The position numbers were made by a program, and so were the translations under genes. A stretch of DNA of 6,532 nt from Chitinophagaceae bacterium (GTDB taxonomy: Bacteria; Bacteroidota; Bacteroidia; Chitinophagales; Chitinophagaceae), in the NCBI GenBank assembly GCA_019747455.1, contig JAIEQT010000068.1, positions 1 to 6,532 of the forward strand, written 5' to 3'. The notes under the pieces were generated by a model. The model saw nothing but the letters and a program-made list of their open reading frames with translations, was not told where the DNA came from and made no database searches. This document shows positions 1 to 5,510 of the stretch, piece by piece; positions within the stretch are counted from its first letter, which is position 1, and the number at the start of each line of letters is the position of its first letter.

Positions 1-47
1 ACTTCATTTATAGATTCACCAACGGTAGGTACTTTAATCTCGATCAT
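1..47 (-). CDS. sucB: 2-oxoglutarate dehydrogenase E2 (dihydrolipoamide succinyltransferase), N-terminal fragment
   Basis: Only the first 15 codons and two further bases are inside the window; the gene runs off the left edge. The reading from the ATG at 47-45 is MIEIKVPTVGESINE. This is the start of the biotinyl/lipoyl domain of 2-oxo acid dehydrogenase E2 proteins, and the VPxxGESxxE pattern is typical of the succinyltransferase (SucB/OdhB) type. The lipoylated lysine, the E3/E1-binding domain and the catalytic domain lie outside. The start is 24 bp after the sucA stop on the same strand, the usual sucA-sucB operon order, which independently supports the call. The product would form the core of the cytoplasmic 2-oxoglutarate dehydrogenase complex and transfer the succinyl group to CoA. 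No Shine-Dalgarno sequence is seen in the short spacer, as is normal in Bacteroidota. The identification is secure from motif plus context despite the short length. Confidence 0.88.
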   Translation of the reverse strand, partial: MIEIKVPTVGESINE

Positions 48-71
48 ACAAATAGGTTTGCGTTTGTTAGT

Positions 72-2810
72 TTAGATATTGAATGCGGTATTGATAATTT
101 CTGCCTGTTCTTGTGCATGCACCTTTGCATATCCCGTAGCTGTTGCGGCACTGGCATTTCTACTTATAACGCCGAAATTGATAGTTTTTAAGTTCATTTG
201 CAAGAAGCTGGCAGCCCCCATATTCAGTGGCTCTTCCTGCGTCCAGAACCAGGTTGCTTTATTGTATTTTTTATACAACACATCTAGTTGTTTAACGGGC
301 AAAGGATACAATTGCTCTAACCGAACTATAGCAATATCTTTCCTGTTTTCTTTTGCTTGTTTTTCAGCCATTTCAAAATATATCTTGCCTGAACAGAATA
401 ATACTTTCTTTACCTCGGCAGCATCGGTTACAAAATCATCGTCGATAACTTCTCTAAAATTACTTTGTGTAAAAGCGGCTATATCGCTATATGTACCCGG
501 GTTTCTCAAATTAGCTTTTGGCGAGAAATTGATAAGTGGTTTCCTGAAATTCCAGGCTAATTGTCGGCGCAATGCATGAAATAAATTAGCAGCGGATGTT
601 ATATTGGTTACCACCATATTTAGTTCGGCACACATTTGCAAGAAGCGCTCTAATCGGGCACTACTATGTTCCGGGCCCTGTCCTTCATAACCATGTGGCA
701 GAAGCATAACCACTCCGTTTTGTCGCTGCCATTTCTGCTCGCCTGCTGCAATGAATTGATCAATCATGGTTTGGGCTCCATTGCAGAAATCACCAAACTG
801 GGCTTCCCAAATAACCAAAGCATTTGGGTTGGCCATAGCATAACCATATTCAAATCCTAATACACCATATTCACTTAGCAGTGAATTATATATTCTGAAC
901 TTCTCTTGTGTATCTGTAAAATGATTCAACCTATTATACCCCTTATTGGTATTCTCGTCGCGCAGAATAGCATGGCGGTGACTAAAAGTACCACGCTGCA
1001 CATCCTGCCCGCTCATACGCACAATATTACCTGCTGTTAAGATTGATCCATACGCCATCAATTCAGCGGTAGCCCAATCTACCTTACTTTCAACTTCGAG
1101 TAATTTTATTTTATCCTGCAATAATTTTTCAATTTTTTTCAGGGGTTGAAAGCCTTCAGGCCATTTCATCAAACCCTGAAATAATTGTTTGAATTGATCT
1201 TCTGTGATGCTGGTATTGGGTGAGTAGTCGAAATCTGCTGCAGTTGCTTTACCCAAACTTTTCCAAACCAATTCCGGTTGTTGATATTTATATGGAAGTG
1301 GGTGTTGTTTTATTTCATCTAATCGCTCTTGTAAATCTGCCCAGAATTTTTTCTCCATTTCTTTCCCGAGCTCTTGTAATTCAGGTGCCCCGTTTTGGAT
1401 TAAAAATTGGGTATAGATCTCGCGAGGGTTTTGGTGTTTATCGATCAGAGAATACAGTTGTGGCTGCGTGTATTTAGGATCATCGCCTTCATTATGTCCG
1501 TGGCGACGATAACAAATCATATCAATAAAAATATCGCTATTAAATGCTTGTCTGTAGCGGGTTGCTATTTCTGCGCATTTAACAACAGCCTCCGGATCAT
1601 CTCCATTTACATGCATAACAGGTGCCTGAACCATAGCGGCTATGGAGGTACAATAATCTGAACTACGGGCATCGTCAAAATCTGTTGTAAACCCGATTTG
1701 ATTATTAATTACAAAATGGATGGTACCACCGGTATAATAGCCGCGCAGGTCACTCATTTGTAATACTTCATATACGATACCTTGTCCGGCAACAGATGCA
1801 TCTCCATGTATCAGTATAGGTAATATTTTATCGAAGTCACTGTCATATAAAACATCTGCTTTGGCTCTGGCGAAACCTACTACCACCGGATCCACTGCTT
1901 CCAAATGAGAGGGGTTAGGCATTAGTTTTAGGTGGATAGATTTTTGATCCATGGTTTGTACTTCACTACCATATCCCATATGGTATTTTACATCCCCACT
2001 ACCCATGGTTTGATCCATGGTTGCTGTACCTTCAAACTCGCTAAAAATTTGCTCATATGTTTTACCCATAATATTGGCTAACACATTCAGCCTGCCTCTG
2101 TGAGCCATGCCGATCACTACTTCTTGCACAGCATTATTAGCAGCTACATTGATTATAGCATCTAATGCTGCAATAGTGGTTTCCCCACCTTCCAATGAAA
2201 ATCTTTTCTGACCAATATATTTTGTGTGCAGAAATTTTTCGAACATCACGCCCTGGTTTAATTTTTCCAAGACTCTTTTCTTTTTCTCGATTGGTAATGG
2301 AGCCGCGAATTTCTTTTCCATTTCGCTGGTTAGCCAATCGATTTTTTTCTGGTCGCTAATATATTTGAATTCTATACCCACATGATTAGCATAGGTATTT
2401 TCCAGATGCGTAAGAATTTGCTTTAGCGTAACAGGGCCTAATCCGATGAGGTTACCAGCCTGATATACCGTATTCATATCGGCTTCGCTTAATCCGAAAA
2501 AGGAGAGATCCAAATTGGCACCTCTGTCTTTGCGCTCCCGGATAGGATTGGTTTTGGCCAATAAATGACCTTTATTTCGATATCCAAGAATGAGGCGATA
2601 CACTTTGATCTCCTTCATCCAATCTACATCAGTAGTACTAGCTGTAGTAACCGCAGCCCCATTTGTAGTTCCGTTACTAACGGCAAAATCGAATCCTTCA
2701 AAGAATTTTTTAAGATCCGGATCAACAGATTCGGGATTTATTATAAATTCCTTATATAGGTTCTCAATAAAAGTAGGGTGTGAATTAGTTATGTACGAAA
2801 AATCCTTCAT
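72..2810 (-). CDS. sucA: 2-oxoglutarate dehydrogenase E1 component (thiamine diphosphate dependent)
   Basis: This gene encodes the E1 subunit, which decarboxylates 2-oxoglutarate on thiamine diphosphate and passes the succinyl group to the lipoyl arm of SucB in the TCA cycle. The 912-residue length fits the family (about 900-950). In order: an N-terminal E2-binding segment (residues 1-43, with NPESVDPDLKKFF); a Thr/Ala/Gly-rich linker (44-62); the catalytic domain with GMAHRGRLNVL (His237) and KYHMGYGSE (His277), both matching active-site histidines of E. coli SucA; substrate-side LMPNPSHLEAVDP (297-308); the ThDP/Mg motif HGDAS (335-339) to NNQIGFTT (369-376); YRRHGHNEGDDP (434-445); then the transketolase-like pyrimidine domain with EAQFGDF (669-675) and LPHGYEGQGPEHSSARLERF (704-723); and the C-terminal domain with TQEEPLNMGA (857-866). 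The frame stays open upstream to 3017, but I chose the ATG at 2810: MKDFSYITNSHP is where family similarity begins, and the longer version would cover the rpsT promoter and the rpsT start. No frameshift or lost active-site residue is seen. Confidence 0.97.
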   Translation of the reverse strand: MKDFSYITNSHPTFIENLYKEFIINPESVDPDLKKFFEGFDFAVSNGTTNGAAVTTASTTDVDWMKEIKVYRLILGYRNKGHLLAKTNPIRERKDRGANLDLSFFGLSEADMNTVYQAGNLIGLGPVTLKQILTHLENTYANHVGIEFKYISDQKKIDWLTSEMEKKFAAPLPIEKKKRVLEKLNQGVMFEKFLHTKYIGQKRFSLEGGETTIAALDAIINVAANNAVQEVVIGMAHRGRLNVLANIMGKTYEQIFSEFEGTATMDQTMGSGDVKYHMGYGSEVQTMDQKSIHLKLMPNPSHLEAVDPVVVGFARAKADVLYDSDFDKILPILIHGDASVAGQGIVYEVLQMSDLRGYYTGGTIHFVINNQIGFTTDFDDARSSDYCTSIAAMVQAPVMHVNGDDPEAVVKCAEIATRYRQAFNSDIFIDMICYRRHGHNEGDDPKYTQPQLYSLIDKHQNPREIYTQFLIQNGAPELQELGKEMEKKFWADLQERLDEIKQHPLPYKYQQPELVWKSLGKATAADFDYSPNTSITEDQFKQLFQGLMKWPEGFQPLKKIEKLLQDKIKLLEVESKVDWATAELMAYGSILTAGNIVRMSGQDVQRGTFSHRHAILRDENTNKGYNRLNHFTDTQEKFRIYNSLLSEYGVLGFEYGYAMANPNALVIWEAQFGDFCNGAQTMIDQFIAAGEQKWQRQNGVVMLLPHGYEGQGPEHSSARLERFLQMCAELNMVVTNITSAANLFHALRRQLAWNFRKPLINFSPKANLRNPGTYSDIAAFTQSNFREVIDDDFVTDAAEVKKVLFCSGKIYFEMAEKQAKENRKDIAIVRLEQLYPLPVKQLDVLYKKYNKATWFWTQEEPLNMGAASFLQMNLKTINFGVISRNASAATATGYAKVHAQEQAEIINTAFNI

Positions 2811-2845
2811 TATAGCGAGATTATGCTGTTTAGCCAGAATGTTGG

Positions 2846-2853
2846 CAAATATC
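2846..2853 (-). promoter_or_regulatory. candidate -7 element for sucAB (weak)
   Basis: On the minus strand this reads GATATTTG, matching the Bacteroidota -7 consensus TAnnTTTG at five of six defined positions. It would give a leader of about 30 nt before the sucA ATG at 2810. No convincing -33 TTG lies at the right distance; the closest is a TTTA about 19 bases upstream. A second T-rich candidate, TATTTTTTG (2874-2866), has one extra base between TA and TTTG. The sucAB promoter must lie in or near 2811-3010, but its exact position is uncertain. Confidence 0.3.
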
Positions 2854-2957
2854 GTGTTTTGAGGGCAAAAAATAAAGCGTAAAAATGAACAGTTTGTACT
2901 CGTTTTACTGGTTTTTAAGCCTAGTAAATCGCTATTTGCTATTTTTTTTCCGATAAA

Positions 2958-2989
2958 TTTGAGTAATTCGGTGGAGTTCATTACCTTTG
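2958..2989 (+). promoter_or_regulatory. rpsT promoter, Bacteroidota sigma-A type
   Basis: A -33 element TTTG (2958-2961) is followed after exactly 20 bases by the -7 element TACCTTTG (2982-2989). This matches all defined positions of the Bacteroidota housekeeping consensus TTTG-N19/21-TAnnTTTG. Transcription should start around 2993-2996 and give a short A-rich leader of about 15-18 nt before the rpsT ATG at 3011. There is no Shine-Dalgarno sequence in that leader (bases just upstream of the ATG read AAAATAGAAA), as expected for the phylum. The match is seen directly; the start site is inferred. Confidence 0.85.
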
Positions 2990-3010
2990 CCGTCCTGAAA
3001 AAAATAGAAA

Positions 3011-3262
3011 ATGGCAAATCATTCGGCTACCAAGAAAGACGTAAGACAAGCAGCAAAGCGCCGCGATCGTAATCGTTATTACGGAAAAACTACCCGTAAT
3101 GCAATCCGCGATTTAAAAGCTGGCACTGATGTTAAAGCCTACGGTGAGGCTCTTCCTAACGTTATTTCTATGATCGATAAGTTAGCAAAGCGTGGTATTA
3201 TTCACAAAAACAAGGCTGCTAACCTTAAGAGCAAACTATCAAAGAAAACTGTAGCAGCTTAG
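3011..3262 (+). CDS. rpsT: 30S ribosomal protein S20
   Basis: S20 is a primary 16S rRNA-binding protein of the small ribosomal subunit that helps its early assembly. The 83-residue product is within the usual 80-90. It begins MANHSATKKDVRQAAKR and has the family's basic N-terminal helix (KRRDRNRYYGKTTRNAIRDL, residues 17-36), a central helix (about 42-60) and the RGIIHKNKAANLKSKL segment (61-76) that matches the conserved S20 C-terminal helix. Lysine, arginine and alanine dominate. The gene is a single unit: it has its own strong promoter just upstream and an intrinsic terminator 26 bp past its TAG stop, and it is divergent from sucA and convergent with the histidine kinase gene. The start is fixed by the MANHSA family N-terminus and by the promoter position. 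I see nothing abnormal. Confidence 0.97.
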   Translation: MANHSATKKDVRQAAKRRDRNRYYGKTTRNAIRDLKAGTDVKAYGEALPNVISMIDKLAKRGIIHKNKAANLKSKLSKKTVAA

Positions 3263-3287
3263 TTACCGTAATTCGACAATATGTATC

Positions 3288-3311
3288 AAGCCGGCTTTGC
3301 CGGCTTTTTTT
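3288..3311 (+). terminator. intrinsic terminator of rpsT
   Basis: A perfect 8 bp stem (AAGCCGGC at 3288-3295 and GCCGGCTT at 3299-3306) with a TTT loop is followed by an unbroken run of T to 3311. It sits 26 bp after the rpsT stop and 9 bp from the end of the converging histidine kinase gene. Read on the minus strand, the same hairpin is not followed by a clean T-run (TTGATACAT), so it should work mainly for rpsT. It might slow minus-strand transcription leaving the kinase gene. Confidence 0.92.
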
Positions 3312-3319
3312 ATGGGTAT

Positions 3320-4705
3320 CTAATGATTAATGGTAGGTAAGGCTACCGTAAAACGGTTCATATTGTTGGGCAAAGCATGGTAATCTATTTTACCGCCATG
3401 CAAAGTAATGATCCGATGAATGATAGATAAGCCTAAGCCAAATCCTTTTTTACCGTGTGCATTCGATCCCCTAAAAAAAGGTATCATTAACTTTTCTATC
3501 TCAAGTGGTGTAAGTTGTGGTCCGCAATTATCAACATGTATGATTAATTGCTGCATGCCCGGGGCTATAGAAATCTTAGCTGTTTGGTCGCTAGCATATT
3601 TATAAGCATTCTTGATCAAATTCGTGAATGCTGCCCGTATTAAAGAATCATTACCCTGAACAGTAAGCCAACTATCTTGATCCGGAATCAATTCAAACTC
3701 AATACTCAGATGCATATCCGGTATATTTTTCTGGGTAATTTCAACCACTTCATATAATAACTCATCTACTCTCACCAGTGGCCAGTTATTTTGAAAATCC
3801 ATGTTTTCATATTGAGATATCAATAACAAAGAATTGGTCAATTCAATCATTTGTTGCTGATCTTCTCTCAAAGATTCAAGTACAAGCTTATATTCCTCAA
3901 CAGTATATGTTTTGTGCAATGCCGATTCTGTTTGGGATAGCATTACAGCTAGTGGTGTTCTCAACTCATGCGAAGCATGCTGAACAAAGTTTTTTTGAAA
4001 GAAGAAAGCTTTCCGCAATCTTTCGAGCATCGCATTGAAGTTCTTAGCAATGGCACTTATTTCATCTCTTGATGAAGGCACATCAATACGATCTCCTAAA
4101 TTTTGCTCGGTTGTTCTTTTCATTTGCAAACTCAATCTTACCAAGGGTTTTAAAGCTTCGTTTACAAAAAGAAAGGAAATAATAGCGGTGAGAAAAAGAC
4201 CCCCCAAAAAAACGCCTCCCAAAATAACCCTTAATGTTTTTAACTTTCGAAAGCCTACTTTATCGAGCCCGGATGCATGTACATAATTAGCAGATTGCGG
4301 AAAATAAATAACAACATGCTGTACATCGTCGGCATCTGTATATCGATAAACCGTATTATTTCTAACGAATTTAGATTTATCAATCGGCTGTTCACTAATT
4401 TTCAGAGAATCAGGCATTTTAAATACAACCTTACCGGTTGTATCTACGATAAACAATTTCTCGTTTACTAATGTTTTATCGTGAACGTCTTGAATGAACT
4501 TAGCGGGGAGCGTTTCCATTTCGCCTTTGATCTCTGAAAAAATGGTAAATACTTCAGAGCCTTCTACAAAAATTCTGTTGTAATAATCTTCTTCCCTATA
4601 GCTACCATAAAGCACATAAATAAAGGCAAACAAAATAGCCAGAATGATCGCCACAAAACTGGTGAACAAAAGTGCAAAACGCAGTTTTATATTTATCGAC
4701 CTCAT
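3320..4705 (-). CDS. membrane sensor histidine kinase (HAMP-HisKA-HATPase_c, CusS-like class)
   Basis: This is the 461-residue sensor of a two-component system; it should autophosphorylate on His246 and pass the phosphate to the response regulator encoded just upstream. In order: a first membrane segment (about residues 9-33); an extracytoplasmic sensor region of about 120 residues (34-155) with a PAS/Cache-like strand pattern FIVDTTGKVVF (85-95); a second membrane segment (about 157-181); a HAMP linker (about 180-233); the dimerisation domain with H-box SHELRTP (245-251); and the ATPase domain with N-box NLIKNA (362-367), a G1 region VDNCGPQL (391-398), FFRGS (410-414) and G2 GFGLGL (421-426). 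G1 is relaxed: Asn393 aligns where the DxGxG Asp normally is, and Gln397 replaces the second Gly. Similar VEN-type G1 boxes occur in CusS-like kinases, so I expect it to be active. The ATG overlaps the regulator's TGA as ATGA, suggesting translational coupling. The ligand is unknown: no metal-efflux or other target gene is adjacent. No clear terminator follows. Confidence 0.95.
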   Translation of the reverse strand: MRSINIKLRFALLFTSFVAIILAILFAFIYVLYGSYREEDYYNRIFVEGSEVFTIFSEIKGEMETLPAKFIQDVHDKTLVNEKLFIVDTTGKVVFKMPDSLKISEQPIDKSKFVRNNTVYRYTDADDVQHVVIYFPQSANYVHASGLDKVGFRKLKTLRVILGGVFLGGLFLTAIISFLFVNEALKPLVRLSLQMKRTTEQNLGDRIDVPSSRDEISAIAKNFNAMLERLRKAFFFQKNFVQHASHELRTPLAVMLSQTESALHKTYTVEEYKLVLESLREDQQQMIELTNSLLLISQYENMDFQNNWPLVRVDELLYEVVEITQKNIPDMHLSIEFELIPDQDSWLTVQGNDSLIRAAFTNLIKNAYKYASDQTAKISIAPGMQQLIIHVDNCGPQLTPLEIEKLMIPFFRGSNAHGKKGFGLGLSIIHRIITLHGGKIDYHALPNNMNRFTVALPTINH

Positions 4706-5382
4706 TTAATATAATAGCCAAGACCCGGCTTGGTATGAATCAGCTTTTTACCGAATGGTTTATCTACTTTATTCCTAAGGAAACTAATATACACTTCGAT
4801 TGTATTGGTACCTGTGTCAAAACTCAGATCCCATACTTTTTCCAATATTTCCTGTTTGGAAATTACCCGATCTCTATTTTTTGCTAATAAAACTAATAGC
4901 GTAAACTCTTTGGCAGTTAGGTTGATATGAACCCCTTCGCGCATTACCGTCTTAGTCTTAAAATCAATCGTTAAACCGTCGAGTTCAATATTTTCATCAA
5001 CCTGCACCTGATCTGTTCTTTTAAGCAATACCTTAATACGAGCAAAGAGCTCATCGAAATGAAAAGGTTTCACCAAATAATCATCGGCCCCAATATCGAA
5101 AGCCTGCACCTTATCCTGAATTTCTCCCATGGCTGTAAGCATCAATATAGGTACCTTTTTGTTAGATGCTCTAAATTCCTTGCAAAGTGTTAACCCGCTT
5201 TTATAAGGAAGATTAATATCCAGTATGATCAAAGCATAATCATTGGCATCAAAAAAAACAGTTGCCTGATTCCCATCCATAGCAAGATCAACTTCATACC
5301 CAACCCTGATCAGCTCTTCTTGAATAATTTTTGCCAGTTTAATTTCATCCTCTATTAATAAAATCTTAAATAGCTTTTCCAT
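4702..5382 (-). CDS. OmpR/PhoB-family response regulator (CusR-like class)
   Basis: This 226-residue cytoplasmic transcription factor is the partner of the downstream kinase. The receiver domain (about 4-120) has the acidic pair Glu11/Asp12, the phosphoacceptor Asp55 in LIILDINLP, the switch Thr83 in MLTA, and Lys105 in DDYLVKPF. The C-terminal winged-helix DNA-binding domain (about 130-226) has LTAKEFTLL (155-163), the recognition helix region TNTIEVYISFLRNKVD (192-207) and the terminal hairpin HTKPGLGYYIK (216-226). All phosphotransfer residues are present and the length is normal for the family. It is the first gene of a two-gene operon; its TGA overlaps the kinase ATG. The start at 5382 leaves five residues before the first receiver beta strand, which is typical. 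Target genes cannot be told from the window; autoregulation through repeats in 5394-5424 is a possibility (inference). It faces away from guaA across 128 bp. Confidence 0.96.
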   Translation of the reverse strand: MEKLFKILLIEDEIKLAKIIQEELIRVGYEVDLAMDGNQATVFFDANDYALIILDINLPYKSGLTLCKEFRASNKKVPILMLTAMGEIQDKVQAFDIGADDYLVKPFHFDELFARIKVLLKRTDQVQVDENIELDGLTIDFKTKTVMREGVHINLTAKEFTLLVLLAKNRDRVISKQEILEKVWDLSFDTGTNTIEVYISFLRNKVDKPFGKKLIHTKPGLGYYIK

Positions 5383-5393
5383 GTTATGATTCC

Positions 5394-5424
5394 TATTCGA
5401 AAGTTTCGGCTTTTATTCGGAAAG
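5394..5424. repeat. imperfect direct repeat upstream of the response regulator
   Basis: TATTCGAAAG (5394-5403) recurs as TATTCGGAAAG (5414-5424), start to start 20 bp, close to two helical turns. The first copy also begins a small inverted repeat CGAAA-G-TTTCG (5398-5408). The pair lies 12-42 bp upstream of the response regulator ATG on the minus strand. OmpR-family regulators commonly bind tandem direct repeats, so this is a candidate autoregulatory site. The repeat is short and could be chance. Confidence 0.35.
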
Positions 5425-5427
5425 ATA
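5420..5427 (-). promoter_or_regulatory. candidate -7 element for the two-component operon (weak)
   Basis: The minus strand reads TATCTTTC, matching TAnnTTTG at five of six defined positions. It would start transcription near 5414-5416 and leave a leader of about 32 nt before the regulator ATG at 5382. No -33 TTG is found 19-21 bases upstream. It overlaps the second copy of the direct repeat; a regulator bound there would touch the promoter. Confidence 0.3.
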
Positions 5428-5478
5428 ATAAATTCTGCTATATGTTTATGCTTACTTTTCATTGAATTAGGAATCTTT

Positions 5479-5498
5479 AAATCCTTTTAAAAAGATTT
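5479..5498. promoter_or_regulatory. near-perfect 20 bp palindrome in the guaA promoter region, possible operator
   Basis: AAATCCTTTT (5479-5488) is followed directly by AAAAAGATTT (5489-5498); nine of ten base pairs match, with only C5484/A5493 broken. A second, wider inverted repeat overlaps it: AATCTTT (5472-5478) with AAAGATT (5491-5497). The palindrome's last base is the first T of the putative guaA -7 element, so a dimeric protein bound there would cover the -33/-7 spacer. The high A+T content raises the chance of a random match. No regulator is assigned. Confidence 0.35.
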
Positions 5499-5505
5499 AC
5501 CTTCG
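5498..5505 (+). promoter_or_regulatory. candidate -7 element of the guaA promoter
   Basis: TACCTTCG fits the Bacteroidota -7 consensus TAnnTTTG with one change (C for the third T). It ends only 5 bp before the guaA ATG at 5511, so the transcript would begin at or just before the start codon. No TTG -33 element is found 19-21 bases upstream; CTTTAA (5475-5480) occupies that place. A weaker alternative, TACTTTTC (5453-5460), would give a leader of about 45 nt. Confidence 0.5.
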
Positions 5506-5510
5506 CCATT

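Noticed and set aside
79..579. Plus-strand open frame of 166 codons with a hydrophobic, signal-peptide-like start
   Set aside because: It is wholly antisense to the conserved C-terminal part of sucA, has no family resemblance, and no promoter is apparent before it.
1949..2022. Three copies of CCATGGTT within about 75 bp
   Set aside because: They fall in sucA codons for repeated Thr-Met-Asp-Gln and Gln-Thr-Met and are explained by the protein sequence; no sign of a mobile or regulatory repeat.
2811..3017. 69-codon N-terminal extension of sucA in the same open frame
   Set aside because: It does not resemble SucA N-termini, runs through a consensus rpsT promoter and overlaps the rpsT start codon; the family start MKDFSYITNSHP is at 2810.
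3288..3311. Rho-independent terminator for the histidine kinase gene on the minus strand
   Set aside because: The hairpin is symmetrical, but the minus-strand side has no T-run after it; it is assigned to rpsT only.
5383..5510. Possible riboswitch or small RNA upstream of guaA
   Set aside because: The gap is only 128 bp, the best promoter leaves almost no leader, and I see no purine-riboswitch-like conserved core or GC-rich stem set.
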